64,000 bases of DNA from Elusimicrobiota bacterium (GCA_027406905.1 DAHZHT010000010.1:1-64000); one strand, 5' to 3'. Positions 17,102 through 25,998 are shown, counted from the stretch's first letter. Notes: generated by a model from the letters alone, not told the origin. Numbers and translations are program-made.

Positions 17102-18109
17102 CTAGTTGGGCGATTGAATGGGCGAACCAGGGTCGCTTGAGGAGCTGACGCAAGTCTGTCTTGAGTTGGACCATTCCTTCTGAACGACGTAGCCGTCGAC
17201 AGTTCCCTGTTTGTCGGCGCAAATGTCTCCAATTTCTCCAGCGGAGGCGTTATACCATCCCAAAGGATAAGCGGGTTGAGAGCCTTGGACCAGCCCCACG
17301 GCGGGATCGGTTACGGCTTCGGTCAATTCATGAGATGTCACGGAAGTCTCATTGTCAAATCGAGACGGGCTAGGGCCGCAACCCCCATCGCATGCGCCGC
17401 CTTGATCGGGAATGACCCCGTAATTGATTTCTTCCCCGTCTTTGAGAAAACTGTTGTGATAGGCGCAGAAGACCTCGCAGGATTTTTGCCCGGCCAAATC
17501 AATTTGCATTTGGGGCGGGAAATAAATCATATACAAGGTGTCTTTGCCGGCGGGAGGCACCGAACCGGCTTTGATCATTCTCGTCAATTGAGCTTGGATT
17601 TCAGAATCCTTAATCAGATTTTTAAAAGGGGCTTTTCGAGAGAGATGCATCGCCTCTAAAGAACCGCGCTCAATGGACTGAGAAGGCGTCCGATATTCTT
17701 TTAGCCAATCAAAAAAAGGGCTTTGGGTGATGTTGGCGAAAAAGCCCGGAAGCTGATCTTGAAAAGCGACGTCTTTATTCCAGTAAACCACGACAACTTT
17801 GACATGAGTGAGGAGAGGGCCTCCATAATAGGACAAAAGAACTTTGGCGGGGGCTCCGGCTTTGGCCGGCGCCAAGGAGAAGGCATGAAAATTGATGGGC
17901 ATGATATGCGCGCCGAAACTTCCCTTGGAACTGGAATTAGAAAGTAACGCCTTGGCGGAAGATTTAAAGCGAAATTTCTGCGGCATCGAGAGGAGTTTTT
18001 GATACCAAGGAGAAGCGCTTGGCGCAATTTCTCCCTGAGCGAAGGCGGAAACGAAAATAAAACCGGTCGCTAAGAGAGAAGCGGCTACCGCGAGAATCTT
18101 TTTTTTCAT
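17102..18109 (-). CDS. Secreted protein with HELTEAVTDP motif (putative metalloprotease-like)
   Basis: A 335-residue protein with a signal peptide (MKKKILAVAASLLATGFIFVSAFAQ). The core has strands VKVVVVYWNKDV near 110, a SPFFDWLKEYRTPSQ region, and TSVTSHELTEAVTDPAVG near 257, followed by GEIGDICAD and a C-terminal VVQKEWSN...C. The HELTEA and the downstream Glu/Asp look like a metal site, and similar secreted proteins with a SHELxEAVTDP motif occur in many bacteria and fungi without assigned function. There are six cysteines in the mature region, probably in disulfides. It has a good Shine-Dalgarno sequence (GGAGG). Proteolytic activity is a guess. Confidence 0.65.
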   Translation of the reverse strand: MKKKILAVAASLLATGFIFVSAFAQGEIAPSASPWYQKLLSMPQKFRFKSSAKALLSNSSSKGSFGAHIMPINFHAFSLAPAKAGAPAKVLLSYYGGPLLTHVKVVVVYWNKDVAFQDQLPGFFANITQSPFFDWLKEYRTPSQSIERGSLEAMHLSRKAPFKNLIKDSEIQAQLTRMIKAGSVPPAGKDTLYMIYFPPQMQIDLAGQKSCEVFCAYHNSFLKDGEEINYGVIPDQGGACDGGCGPSPSRFDNETSVTSHELTEAVTDPAVGLVQGSQPAYPLGWYNASAGEIGDICADKQGTVDGYVVQKEWSNSRQTCVSSSSDPGSPIQSPN

Positions 18110-18137
18110 TGTATTCCTCCAGTTGCGGGCTTGTCTA

Positions 18138-18166
18138 ATTCTAACAAGAGTTTAAAGAAAAGTCTA
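18138..18166 (-). promoter_or_regulatory. Promoter of the gene starting at 18109
   Basis: Minus strand: TAGACT (18166-18161), 17-nt spacer, TAGAAT (18143-18138), about 28 bases before the ATG. It is divergent from, and only about 13 bases from, the -10 serving the gene at 18191. Confidence 0.5.
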
Positions 18167-18178
18167 GCGGAACTTTTA

Positions 18179-18184
18179 TACAAT
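18179..18184 (+). promoter_or_regulatory. -10 box next to the 18191 gene start
   Basis: TACAAT (18179-18184) is followed by six bases and the ATG at 18191, again predicting a leaderless mRNA at the head of the TRAP transporter operon. Confidence 0.5.
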
Positions 18185-18190
18185 GAAAGA

Positions 18191-18886
18191 ATGAAAAACA
18201 TAATCTCTTGTTTCGCCTTCGCTCTAATCCTCGCGCCTTCCGTTTTAGCCGCGACTCCCAATTCTTCTCCAAAGCTGCTTTTGGAATTAAACGTAAACGC
18301 CTTCACGTCTCCTAAAAAGGCGGCCTTTATTTCCCGCCCCGTGGGAGACGATTTAATCAAGGTCGCGGTCCAAATTGGATCTGACAGCTCCCTTTGGACG
18401 GAATTTCGCCAAGAGGGCGTTACCCGTATTTATTCTCGCGAAGAGTTGGCAAAGGGCGCAACCGCCGTTTTTCCTTCTCATCGCTATTTTATTTCTCTTA
18501 AAAACGACGCCGTTTGGGTGAAAGACTTAGACGATCCCCAAGGGGTTCAGGCGAAAATTGTCGCGGATGATTTACTCCGGCCGCTTTATGATTCGGTGGA
18601 TAAGATTACCATTGAGTCCCTTGTCTTCGCTCCCGTCTATCAACCTGGTCCGCGGCCAGAAGCTTCGGTGTGTTTGCTTCAATTTGAGGATGGAAACTTC
18701 TACGTGATGCATGAAAAGGTGTCCGCCTTAAGGAAATCCATCCAATGGTTTTTGGGAGTCGACCAAACGATGTATGGGGCCAAGCTCAACGGAGGAGTTC
18801 TCCAATTCTACGGGAAACGCGGTCCCTGGAACTCGGCTCCAAAATTCTTAAAAATCAGAGAATCCTTGGAACCTTTGCTCAATTGA
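18191..18886 (+). CDS. Secreted protein of unknown function, first gene of TRAP operon
   Basis: A 231-residue protein. The frame is open from 18131, but the ATG at 18191 gives a signal peptide (MKNIISCFAFALILAPSVLA) and follows a -10 box directly. The mature part is beta-rich, with a charged KVAVQIGSDSSLW block and two aromatic stretches; there is a single cysteine in it. No family is recognised. Its TGA overlaps the TTG start of the TatT gene (TTGA), so it is translationally linked to the transporter and may be an accessory periplasmic factor; that is inference. Confidence 0.7.
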   Translation: MKNIISCFAFALILAPSVLAATPNSSPKLLLELNVNAFTSPKKAAFISRPVGDDLIKVAVQIGSDSSLWTEFRQEGVTRIYSREELAKGATAVFPSHRYFISLKNDAVWVKDLDDPQGVQAKIVADDLLRPLYDSVDKITIESLVFAPVYQPGPRPEASVCLLQFEDGNFYVMHEKVSALRKSIQWFLGVDQTMYGAKLNGGVLQFYGKRGPWNSAPKFLKIRESLEPLLN

Positions 18887-19734
18887 AAAAATTCTTGCCG
18901 ATTTTGCTCGTTTTGGCTTCGGCCTGTAGCTTGCGCCCTATTGCCGTGCGCTCGACCGCTGAAGTCATTAAAGGCGGAGTGGGAGCGCTCTATGATGAGT
19001 CCGATCCGGCTTTCGCCAAGGACGCGTTTCCATCCCAACTCAAACTTCTCGAAGAGCTGCTTTACAACAGCCCGCACAACGCTTCATTGCTGGTTTTGGC
19101 CGCCCAGGGTTTTGCCGGCTACAGCTTTCTCTTTATCGAAGATTCAAATTCCGTTCGCGCTCAAGGTTTTTATCGCCGAGGGAGAAATTACGCTTTAAGA
19201 GCTTTGTCAGATCGCGGGAAGTTTAAAAATATCAAGACCGAGAGTTTGGCGGCTCTCTTAAAAGAGCTAAAAAACGCTTCGCGTAAAGACGTTCCCGCGC
19301 TTTTCTGGGCCGCTTTTAATTGGGCGGGAGAAATTAATCTTAAGAAAGATTCTCCAGACAACTTGGCGGCCTTGCCAAAAGTCGAGGCAATAATGCGGCG
19401 AGTCAAAGAAATTAATCCCGGCTATTATTTTGCCGGACCGGAGCTTTTCTTTGGGACCTATGATTCCCGGCCGCCCATGCTTGGGGGAAATCCCAAAAAG
19501 GCGAAGGCCTACTTTGACCAAGCCCAGACTCTCAATCATGGAGAGTATCTGATGGCATATGTTTTGGAAGCCCAGTCTTACGCCGTCGCGGTTCAGGACC
19601 AGTCTTTGTTTGAGTCTTTGCTTAAGAAAGTTAAAGACCTGCCTGCCGGCCGATTGCCGAATGCCCGTTTATCCGATGAAGTCGCCAAGGAAAAGGCGGC
19701 CCATTTGTTGGAGAAAGAAAATGAACTCTTCTAA
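18883..19734 (+). CDS. TRAP transporter TatT-type lipoprotein
   Basis: A 283-residue protein. The preferred start is TTG at 18883, which overlaps the preceding stop and gives a lipoprotein signal (LKKFLPILLVLASAC with the lipidated Cys15). The rest is helical with TPR-like pairs: VGALYDESDPAFAKDAFPSQLKLLEELLYNSPHNASLLVLAAQG and later FGTYDSRPPMLGGNPKKAKAYFDQA, matching TatT, the trimeric T component that docks with DctP-type binding proteins in some TRAP systems. It is followed directly by dctP with a 14-nt overlap, the expected order. Location: periplasmic side of a membrane. Confidence 0.85.
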   Translation: MKKFLPILLVLASACSLRPIAVRSTAEVIKGGVGALYDESDPAFAKDAFPSQLKLLEELLYNSPHNASLLVLAAQGFAGYSFLFIEDSNSVRAQGFYRRGRNYALRALSDRGKFKNIKTESLAALLKELKNASRKDVPALFWAAFNWAGEINLKKDSPDNLAALPKVEAIMRRVKEINPGYYFAGPELFFGTYDSRPPMLGGNPKKAKAYFDQAQTLNHGEYLMAYVLEAQSYAVAVQDQSLFESLLKKVKDLPAGRLPNARLSDEVAKEKAAHLLEKENELF

Positions 19735-20746
19735 ATTTAAAAAAATCGTTTTATCTTTGACCTTCATCGGTCTTTGCCCCGTTTGGCTGTGGTCGGACCC
19801 TGTCGTAATTAAATTCGCGACATTGGCCCCGGAAGGTTCCGCTTGGATGAACACGATGAAGGACTTAAATCAGGAGCTAAAAAAAGAAACCCAGGGCCAG
19901 GTCTCTTTCAAAATTTACCCCGGGGGCGTCGCCGGAGACGAGAAAGACGTTTTGAGAAAAATTCGGATCGGAGAAATGCAGGCGGGCGGGTTTACCGGGC
20001 TCGGGCTCGGGGAAATCGCTCCCAAGGTTCGCGTCCTTGATTCTCCATGGCTTTTTAAAAACGCCTCGGAAATTGATTTCATCAGGAAAAAATTCCGCGC
20101 TCAATTTGAGCAGGCGTTTTTGAAAGGCGGTTTTGTTTTATTGGGCTGGAGCGATCTGGGTTTTGTGCATTTTTTTAGCCAACATCCATTTTCGGGCATA
20201 GATTCCCTCAAAAAAGACAAGATCTGGATTTGGGAGGGAGACCCCATCGCCGAAGCGGCTTTTAAGGTTTTGGGAATCAATCCGATTCCTCTCTCGGAGT
20301 TGGACGTGATGACTTCTCTTCAAACCGGCATGATCGACACGGTCTACGGCCCTCCCTTGGCGGTCACCGCCCTTCAATGGTTTACGAAGACCCAGTATAT
20401 CGATCCCGCGCCTTTAGCATATGCCTCGGGAGCCGTTTTAATTTCTAAAAAAACTTTTGACCGTTTGAGCCCTTCTCAAAAACAAATCCTAAAAAAAGTC
20501 AGCCTCAAATACTTGACGCGGCTCAACGGAATTTCTCGCAAGGAAAATGAAGAGTCTCTGGTTTCTCTTGAAAAGGAAGGGCTGACGATGAGCCCCAGTC
20601 CTGATTCGCAAACGATGAAGCTCTATCAGAGTTTGGGCCAGAAGGCGAGAGAAGCCTTGGTGGGGAAACTCTATTCGCAAAAATTTTTAGACCAGGTGCA
20701 GAACTCTCTTAAAACATTCCGCAAGCGTCATGCTAAAGCCCATTGA
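19721..20746 (+). CDS. dctP: TRAP transporter substrate-binding protein DctP
   Basis: A 341-residue periplasmic binding protein. The long frame opens at 19559, but the ATG at 19721 gives a signal peptide (KFKKIVLSLTFIGLCPVWLWS) and the mature start VVIKFATLAPEGSAWMNTMKDL is where DctP proteins begin. Landmarks: YPGGVAGDEKDVLRKIRIGEMQAGGF, the DSPWLF segment and ELDVMTSLQTGMIDTVYGPP, the region of the conserved ligand-binding arginine in other members. The ligand (organic acid in most) cannot be read off; the conserved Arg of C4-dicarboxylate binders is not obvious. Overlaps TatT by 14 nt and dctQ by 17. Confidence 0.9.
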   Translation: MNSSKFKKIVLSLTFIGLCPVWLWSDPVVIKFATLAPEGSAWMNTMKDLNQELKKETQGQVSFKIYPGGVAGDEKDVLRKIRIGEMQAGGFTGLGLGEIAPKVRVLDSPWLFKNASEIDFIRKKFRAQFEQAFLKGGFVLLGWSDLGFVHFFSQHPFSGIDSLKKDKIWIWEGDPIAEAAFKVLGINPIPLSELDVMTSLQTGMIDTVYGPPLAVTALQWFTKTQYIDPAPLAYASGAVLISKKTFDRLSPSQKQILKKVSLKYLTRLNGISRKENEESLVSLEKEGLTMSPSPDSQTMKLYQSLGQKAREALVGKLYSQKFLDQVQNSLKTFRKRHAKAH

Positions 20747-21215
20747 GCGGGCTTTAGCCCTGGTTGAGACCGTTCTCTTGGTGGTCTTATTGTCCTTAAT
20801 GATATTCTTGGCGTTCTTTCAAGTCGTTCTGCGCGATTTTTTTCATTCCGGAATTTTATGGGCCGATCCCTTGTTGCGGCATATGGTGATCTGGCTGGGA
20901 TTTTTAGGCGCGGCTTTCGCCGCTTCCCAGGGGAAACATTTCGCCTGGGAAATGCCCAAGCCCAAGAACCAAATCTTATCAAAGGCTTTTGCCGCCGTCG
21001 CTAATCTCTCCGGCGCGCTCGCCGCTTTGTTTTTGGCTTTTGCCGCAAGAGAATACGCCGTCGAAGAAAAAACCTACGGGCACGCCCTTTTTAGAATCGG
21101 AAACTTTTCTTTCCCATCCTGGGCCTCGGCCGATATTATTTGGCTTGGGTTTCTGCTGGTGGGATTTCATTTCTTGATCCGGGTCTTAAGCCCCATTAAA
21201 GAAGAAATTCGATGA
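20730..21215 (+). CDS. dctQ: TRAP transporter small membrane subunit DctQ
   Basis: A 161-residue integral membrane protein with four hydrophobic segments. LLSLMIFLAFFQVVLRDFFHSGILWADPLLRHMVIWLGFLGAAFAAS contains the DctQ family hallmarks: R-D-F-F, the W-x-D-P-L-x-R segment and WLGFLG. It forms the permease with DctM. It is encoded between dctP (17-nt overlap) and dctM (ATGA overlap). Confidence 0.92.
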   Translation: MLKPIERALALVETVLLVVLLSLMIFLAFFQVVLRDFFHSGILWADPLLRHMVIWLGFLGAAFAASQGKHFAWEMPKPKNQILSKAFAAVANLSGALAALFLAFAAREYAVEEKTYGHALFRIGNFSFPSWASADIIWLGFLLVGFHFLIRVLSPIKEEIR

Positions 21216-22480
21216 GCTTGTTTTTGATAGGCTTATCCTGCCTGGCGGCTTTGGGAGCGCCCATTTTCGCTTTGTTGGGGGGGCTTTCTCTTTTTCTCTT
21301 CCATTGGGCGCATATTGAATCTGCCGCTTTGATTATTGAACTCGCCCGTTTGGCGGACATGCCGTCTTTAATCGCGGTTCCCCTGTTTACCTTTGCGGGA
21401 TATCTCCTCGCGGAATCAAACGCCCCCCAGCGGCTTTTAGCTTTGGCGGAAGCTTCTTTGTCGTGGCTTCCCGGGGGAATTGCCGTGGCCTCTCTTGGGG
21501 CTTGCGCTCTTTTTACCGCTTTTACCGGAGCCTCGGGGGTGACGATTATCGCTTTAGGCGGAATCATCTACGCCATTTTGACCCGGCAGGGATATTCGGA
21601 AAAATTTTCATTGGGACTGATTACCACGACCGGGAGTTTGGGGCTTTTGTTTCCGCCGAGTCTGCCGATAATTCTATACGCCTTGGTGGCCAAGATATCC
21701 ATCAATCAATTGTTCGCCGCGACATTGATTCCAGGGCTCATCCTTTTGATTTTGTTGTCCCTTTACGCCGCGCGGGTTTCTCTTCGAACTCAAATGCCGC
21801 GCTCTCCTTTTCAGTGGAGTTCTTTTAAGTCCGCTCTCCGGGAATCCGCATGGGAAGTGCCCCTGCCTTTCTTAATTATCGGAGGGATCTATGGGGGCGT
21901 TTTTACCGCATCGGAAGCGGCGGCGGTAATGGCTTTTTATGTCTTAGTGGTCGAAATTCTAATTTACAGAGACGTCAAGATTTCCGCCGTTCCAAGCGTG
22001 ATGGTCAAAAGCATGGCCTTGGTGGGCGCCATTTTGATTGTTTTGGGAACCGCTTTGGGCTTGACTAATTATCTCATTGAAGCGGAAATTCCCAATCGCC
22101 TTTTTTCCTGGCTTCAAACCCATATTTCCGGGCCCAATGAATTTTTGATTTTGCTCAATATTTTTCTCCTGGTCGTCAACATGGTTGAAATCTTTTCGGC
22201 GATTATCATCGTCGTTCCGATTATCGTCCCGATCGCCCTTAAATACGGAATCAACCCGATTCATCTGGGCAGCCTGTTTTTGCTCAATCTTGAGATCGGA
22301 TATATGACTCCTCCGATGGGCTTAAACCTTTTTTTGTCGAGCCGCCGTTTTGAAAAAAACTTGCCCGAGCTTTACCGCGCGGCGTTTCCGTTTTGGCTGA
22401 TATTGGTCTTTTTTCTTATCTTGGTGACCTATCTTCCGGGCCTTAGTCTTTGGCTTCCGAGAATTTTAAAAATACAATAA
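21212..22480 (+). CDS. dctM: TRAP transporter large membrane subunit DctM
   Basis: A 422-residue protein with about 11-12 membrane segments. The family landmarks are present: FTGASGVTIIALGGIIY near 106 and GLLFPPSLPIILYAL near 148, plus EIGYMTPPMGLNLFLSSR near 357. Sodium-driven uptake of solute presented by DctP. ATG overlaps the dctQ stop. The proline-rich PPS and TPPMG motifs are intact, so the transporter should be functional. Confidence 0.93.
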   Translation: MSLFLIGLSCLAALGAPIFALLGGLSLFLFHWAHIESAALIIELARLADMPSLIAVPLFTFAGYLLAESNAPQRLLALAEASLSWLPGGIAVASLGACALFTAFTGASGVTIIALGGIIYAILTRQGYSEKFSLGLITTTGSLGLLFPPSLPIILYALVAKISINQLFAATLIPGLILLILLSLYAARVSLRTQMPRSPFQWSSFKSALRESAWEVPLPFLIIGGIYGGVFTASEAAAVMAFYVLVVEILIYRDVKISAVPSVMVKSMALVGAILIVLGTALGLTNYLIEAEIPNRLFSWLQTHISGPNEFLILLNIFLLVVNMVEIFSAIIIVVPIIVPIALKYGINPIHLGSLFLLNLEIGYMTPPMGLNLFLSSRRFEKNLPELYRAAFPFWLILVFFLILVTYLPGLSLWLPRILKIQ

Positions 22481-22491
22481 TAGGGGAAATT

Positions 22492-23403
22492 ATGGAACCT
22501 TTAAACCGCGAAGCCAGTGACGAGCAGAAAGCGCAGATGATTGGCCAGATTAAAAATTCAAAGGCTTATTCCTTGGCATATGAGGATATGCGCTTTTTAA
22601 ATAAAAGAGAATTGCGTCCCGTGCGCTTGCAGTTGGAGCTCCTCAAGCCGGAGATGATTTTAAGGGAACACCGCATTCGCTCTACCATTGTCGTGTTTGG
22701 ATCGGCGCGGATTTTGTCTCCGGAAGGGGCTCGCAAAAATCTGATCGCGGCCCAAAACGAGCTCAAAGCTTCTCCGAGAAATCCAGAGTCGATTAAGAAA
22801 TTTAATTTCGCCAAGATGCGCTTGAGACAATCGCGCTATTATGCGGAAACTCAGAAATTTGCCGCTTTGATTTCAAAGGCCCAGCAGAAAGACAAGGGCC
22901 TTGAATTTGTCATTGTCACCGGCGGCGGGCCCGGAATTATGGAAGCCGCCAATAGAGGAGCTTGGGAGACGGGATCTAAAAGTATCGGGCTTAACATCAC
23001 TCTCCCGCATGAGCAGGATCCCAATCCCTATTTGACTCCGGATTTGAGCTTTCAGTTTCATTATTTTTCTCTTAGAAAAATGCATTTTATGATGCGCGCC
23101 AAGGCCATGGTGGCTTTCCCCGGAGGATACGGGACTTTTGACGAGCTTTTTGAGGCCTTGACCTTGGTCCAAACAGGGAAAAAGTCTCTTCTTCCGATTG
23201 TCCTCTTTGGACGCGAATTCTGGGAGCGGGTCATCGACTGGGATTTTCTTGCCGATCAGGGGCTCATTTCCTGGGCCGAGCGGCGTTTGTTTTATATCGC
23301 CGAGACGGCGGAAGAGGGCTGGGCTTATATTCAAAGCTTCTGGAATAAGAGCGGGCGGGGGCCCTGGGCTTTAGAGGATAAAAAGAAAAAAGATAGAAGA
23401 TGA
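22492..23403 (+). CDS. LOG-family protein (TIGR00730; nucleotide 5'-monophosphate nucleosidase-like)
   Basis: A 303-residue Rossmann-fold protein. The ATG at 22492 has an AGGGGA ribosome-binding sequence and is chosen over the frame start at 22450. Landmarks: TIVVFGSARIL near 63, VIVTGGGPGIMEAANRGA near 141, and FPGGYGTFDELFEALTLVQTGK near 207, the phosphoribohydrolase motif of LOG proteins (PGGxGTxxE). Relatives release the base from nucleoside monophosphates. About 60 residues precede the core, as in the larger members of this group. Its end overlaps the next gene by four bases. Confidence 0.85.
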   Translation: MEPLNREASDEQKAQMIGQIKNSKAYSLAYEDMRFLNKRELRPVRLQLELLKPEMILREHRIRSTIVVFGSARILSPEGARKNLIAAQNELKASPRNPESIKKFNFAKMRLRQSRYYAETQKFAALISKAQQKDKGLEFVIVTGGGPGIMEAANRGAWETGSKSIGLNITLPHEQDPNPYLTPDLSFQFHYFSLRKMHFMMRAKAMVAFPGGYGTFDELFEALTLVQTGKKSLLPIVLFGREFWERVIDWDFLADQGLISWAERRLFYIAETAEEGWAYIQSFWNKSGRGPWALEDKKKKDRR

Positions 23404-24620
23404 GAAGACTTATCCTTTTTATCTTGTTCTTTTTGGTCGGGCATCTTTATGCCGGCGAGAATTTTTTAATTTCGACTTCCTCGACCGAGCTTAAGACCGC
23501 CTTGACCGATCTTTACGGCATGAATTTTGATCAGGCGAATCAGGATTTCGCCAAAATCGTTTCGGCCAACCCCAATGATCCTTTCGCCTATTTGTCCGAA
23601 GCCGGAGCCCTGTGGTGGGAAACATCCGCTCAAAACGGTATTATTCCTCCGCCCGATTGGCTCAGACAGCGCTTTAAAAACGATCTCAATCTCGCGATTA
23701 AAGGCGCCCGGCGCTTGTTGGCCAGTTCTAGCCGCGCCGATAGGGCGGAAGGACATTTTATCATCGGCCTTTCCCTGGGAGAATTAGGGGAATGGGATTT
23801 TATCCACCACCATTGGTTTAAGGCTTTTTTAAACGGGCGCAAGGCCCTTTCTCATCTGAAGGCTTGCGTTCGACTGGACTCGACTTACTACGACGCTTAC
23901 TTGGGACTTGGAAGTTACGATTATCAGGTTTCGCGTTTTGGGTTTTTGCTGAAAGCCGGGGCTTTCTTGGGCGGCCTTCACGCCAATGAACGGCGCGGCA
24001 TCGAACATCTGATCATCGCCGAAGACCGCGGGCCTTACAGCCGGGATCAAGCCGCGATTTTTCTCGCGACTCTCTACCTGGCGGATAAAAAAGATTATAA
24101 GACCTCTTTGTCCATCGTTAAAAAATTGCGCCAGAAGTATCCGCAGAGCCTCTACTTTGAATTTCTCGAGATCGCCCTGCGCTCGAAACTGGGCGAGTGG
24201 AATCGTTCTCTGGCCTTGGGGCAGGACGCTTTTAACGCGGTCAAGGCCAATCCCGAGGGCTATCAAAAAAATCTTTTGGACATCGCTTGCGGCTTTAGCC
24301 CTCAAGATTGCTTGAATCCTCAAGAAAGTTATGAGATGGTTAATTGGTTTAGTCGGGCGATCGATTTTTTTCAGCGTCCGGAACAAAATGCGGATGAGGG
24401 ATTTTTATCCCTGCTTCACCTTTACCGGGGGTTGGGAGAAGATTTGGAGGGCTTAAGAGGGGCCGCGAAAAACGACTATCAGTGGGTTTTAGCCCATCCT
24501 GATTTTTTGGAAAATCATAGCCAAGCAAAAGAGTGTCTTGAATTTCCTTGCGGAAGGCGGGAAGTTTTAAACCTTTTGCAATTTAAGCCAGCCCGAGATA
24601 AAGCCGATAGCGCTCAATAA
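23400..24620 (+). CDS. Secreted TPR-like protein
   Basis: A 406-residue protein with a signal peptide (MRRLILFILFFLVGHLYAGE) and helical repeats: YGMNFDQANQDFAKIVSANPNDPFAYLSEAGALWWE at the start, YYDAYLGLGSYDYQVSRFGFLLKAGAFLGG near 160-190 and KDYKTSLSIVKKLRQKYPQSLYFEF near 235. The helical fold and the G-Y-x-x spacing suggest TPR or a TPR relative. It is the last gene of the TRAP operon by overlap (ATGA), and its product is likely periplasmic. It is convergent with the OsmC gene, with a one-base gap. Confidence 0.75.
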   Translation: MRRLILFILFFLVGHLYAGENFLISTSSTELKTALTDLYGMNFDQANQDFAKIVSANPNDPFAYLSEAGALWWETSAQNGIIPPPDWLRQRFKNDLNLAIKGARRLLASSSRADRAEGHFIIGLSLGELGEWDFIHHHWFKAFLNGRKALSHLKACVRLDSTYYDAYLGLGSYDYQVSRFGFLLKAGAFLGGLHANERRGIEHLIIAEDRGPYSRDQAAIFLATLYLADKKDYKTSLSIVKKLRQKYPQSLYFEFLEIALRSKLGEWNRSLALGQDAFNAVKANPEGYQKNLLDIACGFSPQDCLNPQESYEMVNWFSRAIDFFQRPEQNADEGFLSLLHLYRGLGEDLEGLRGAAKNDYQWVLAHPDFLENHSQAKECLEFPCGRREVLNLLQFKPARDKADSAQ

Positions 24621-24621
24621 A

Positions 24622-25056
24622 TTAAATCTCCGATACTTCCACCTTGGTTGAGACCTTGGTTTTGAGGCTATTGGAGATTAAACAATGTTTTTCAGCCATC
24701 CCCAAAAGCCTCAGGGTCTTATCTTTTTCTCCCTTGGGAACGGATACCTTGACTTCCATCAGCGCTTCGGTAAACATCAGTCCTTGGGGAGTTTTTTCTA
24801 ATTTGCCTTTGATCTGACTGTGATAATTCTTGACCGCTAATTTTGATTTTTCCGCTATGGTTCTAAAGGTCAAGAGAAGGCAAAGGTTAATTGAGGAAAC
24901 AAATAGATGCTCTGGGCTCCACCAATGATTTTCTCCGCCAAACTGGGGCGGAGATCCGGCAAGTATAGGTGGGCGGGGAGAAGCCTCTATTGAGGCCTGG
25001 CCTTCAGGCGTCCAGGACAGGTTTGTCTCGTAGTGATGCGGAAAGGGATCGTCCAT
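24622..25056 (-). CDS. OsmC-family peroxiredoxin-like protein
   Basis: A 144-residue protein if translation starts at the ATG overlapping the USP stop (TAATG); the frame is open 15 residues further upstream. It has PPQFGGENHWWSPEHLFVSSINLCLLLTF near 35-65 and KHCLISNSL near 125, which carry the two cysteines of the OsmC/Ohr family, spaced as in other members. Family proteins reduce organic hydroperoxides using lipoyl or small thiols. Cytosolic. It is coupled with the universal stress gene, suggesting a stress operon. Confidence 0.88.
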   Translation of the reverse strand: MDDPFPHHYETNLSWTPEGQASIEASPRPPILAGSPPQFGGENHWWSPEHLFVSSINLCLLLTFRTIAEKSKLAVKNYHSQIKGKLEKTPQGLMFTEALMEVKVSVPKGEKDKTLRLLGMAEKHCLISNSLKTKVSTKVEVSEI

Positions 25057-25904
25057 TAACGCGGGTCTCCTTGGGGTTTTGGAATGATTAAAATCGGCCA
25101 ATGGCAGGCGTGAAGGACGCGCTCCGTAATTGAACTAAAAACGGAGCCGAGAGTGGTTTTCTTAACGTCTGAACCCATGACAATCATATCCGGGTTTTCT
25201 GATTCCGCGAATTTCAAAATTTCTTCCGCAGGATTTCCCTCAAGCGCAATTTCGTCAATTTCGCATTGGACCGGCAGTTCTTTGGCGTTCCAGGGACAAG
25301 GCAGCTTGGGGCCGCTTGTCTCCCGCGCATGCAAGATGACTAGTTTCGCTTTCGCGGCTTTTGCCCAAAGAGCGGCATGGTTTAACGCGTTTTTTCCAGT
25401 CTCTCCAAAACCGACCGGCGAGAGAATTTTTTTGACGGGATGAAGATCCGCATGGGGAGGGACAATCAAAACGGGGAGGCTTGAGCGTCTCAGCACGTTT
25501 TCCGCGACAGATCCAAGCCAGATGCGTCCGACCCAGTTTCTCCCGTGGGAGCCGAGCATAATTAAATCGGCTTGATTTTCCCGCGCGCCCAAAAGCGCCG
25601 CTTCTACCGGCGGCTCTTCTCTTAATTGGATTTTGGCGATGTCCACTAAAAAATCTTTGGCCCAGCGGGCGATGTGCTGGCGCGCTGTTTTGTGCGCCTC
25701 TTTTAATTCCTTGGCGAAGAAAGAAATTTGGCCTTCCGTAAAATAGGGCGGAACCTCGAAATGCTGGGCATAAAGGAGAATTATTTGAGGTTTGAGAATC
25801 GGTTTTATGATTTCGGCGTATTTCATCAAGGCCTTAGAGGCCGGTCCCAAATCGCTGGCGATGAGTATTTTATGAGGCAACTCCAAATTTAAAGCCTTTT
25901 TCAT
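25056..25904 (-). CDS. Tandem universal stress protein (two UspA domains)
   Basis: A 282-residue protein with two UspA-like halves: residues about 12-150 (start HKILIASDLGPASKALMKYA, with LIMLGSHGRNWVGRIWLGSVAENVLRRSSLPVLIV) and about 155-277 (VKKILSPVGFGETGKNALNHA to MIVMGSDVKKTTLGSVFSSITERVLHACHWPILII). The first half has the ATP-binding signature G-x2-G-x9-G(S/T) nearly intact (GSHGRNWVGRIWLGS), the second is less well conserved. Such proteins act in stress survival. It is transcribed divergently from the aminopeptidase gene. Confidence 0.9.
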   Translation of the reverse strand: MKKALNLELPHKILIASDLGPASKALMKYAEIIKPILKPQIILLYAQHFEVPPYFTEGQISFFAKELKEAHKTARQHIARWAKDFLVDIAKIQLREEPPVEAALLGARENQADLIMLGSHGRNWVGRIWLGSVAENVLRRSSLPVLIVPPHADLHPVKKILSPVGFGETGKNALNHAALWAKAAKAKLVILHARETSGPKLPCPWNAKELPVQCEIDEIALEGNPAEEILKFAESENPDMIVMGSDVKKTTLGSVFSSITERVLHACHWPILIIPKPQGDPR

Positions 25905-25969
25905 TTGTTTTCTCCTGGCAGAGGCGCAAGCCTCTTTCGCTTTTTAGATGTCTTTTGAGCCTCAAAGGA

Positions 25970-25998
25970 TTCAAAACCTTCGGCGCAATTGGTAATAT
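25970..25998 (+). promoter_or_regulatory. Promoter of the M1 aminopeptidase gene
   Basis: TTCAAA (25970-25975), 17-nt spacer, TAATAT (25993-25998). The predicted start is about 26005, leaving a 25-nt leader that contains AGGAGG before the ATG at 26030. Confidence 0.6.
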
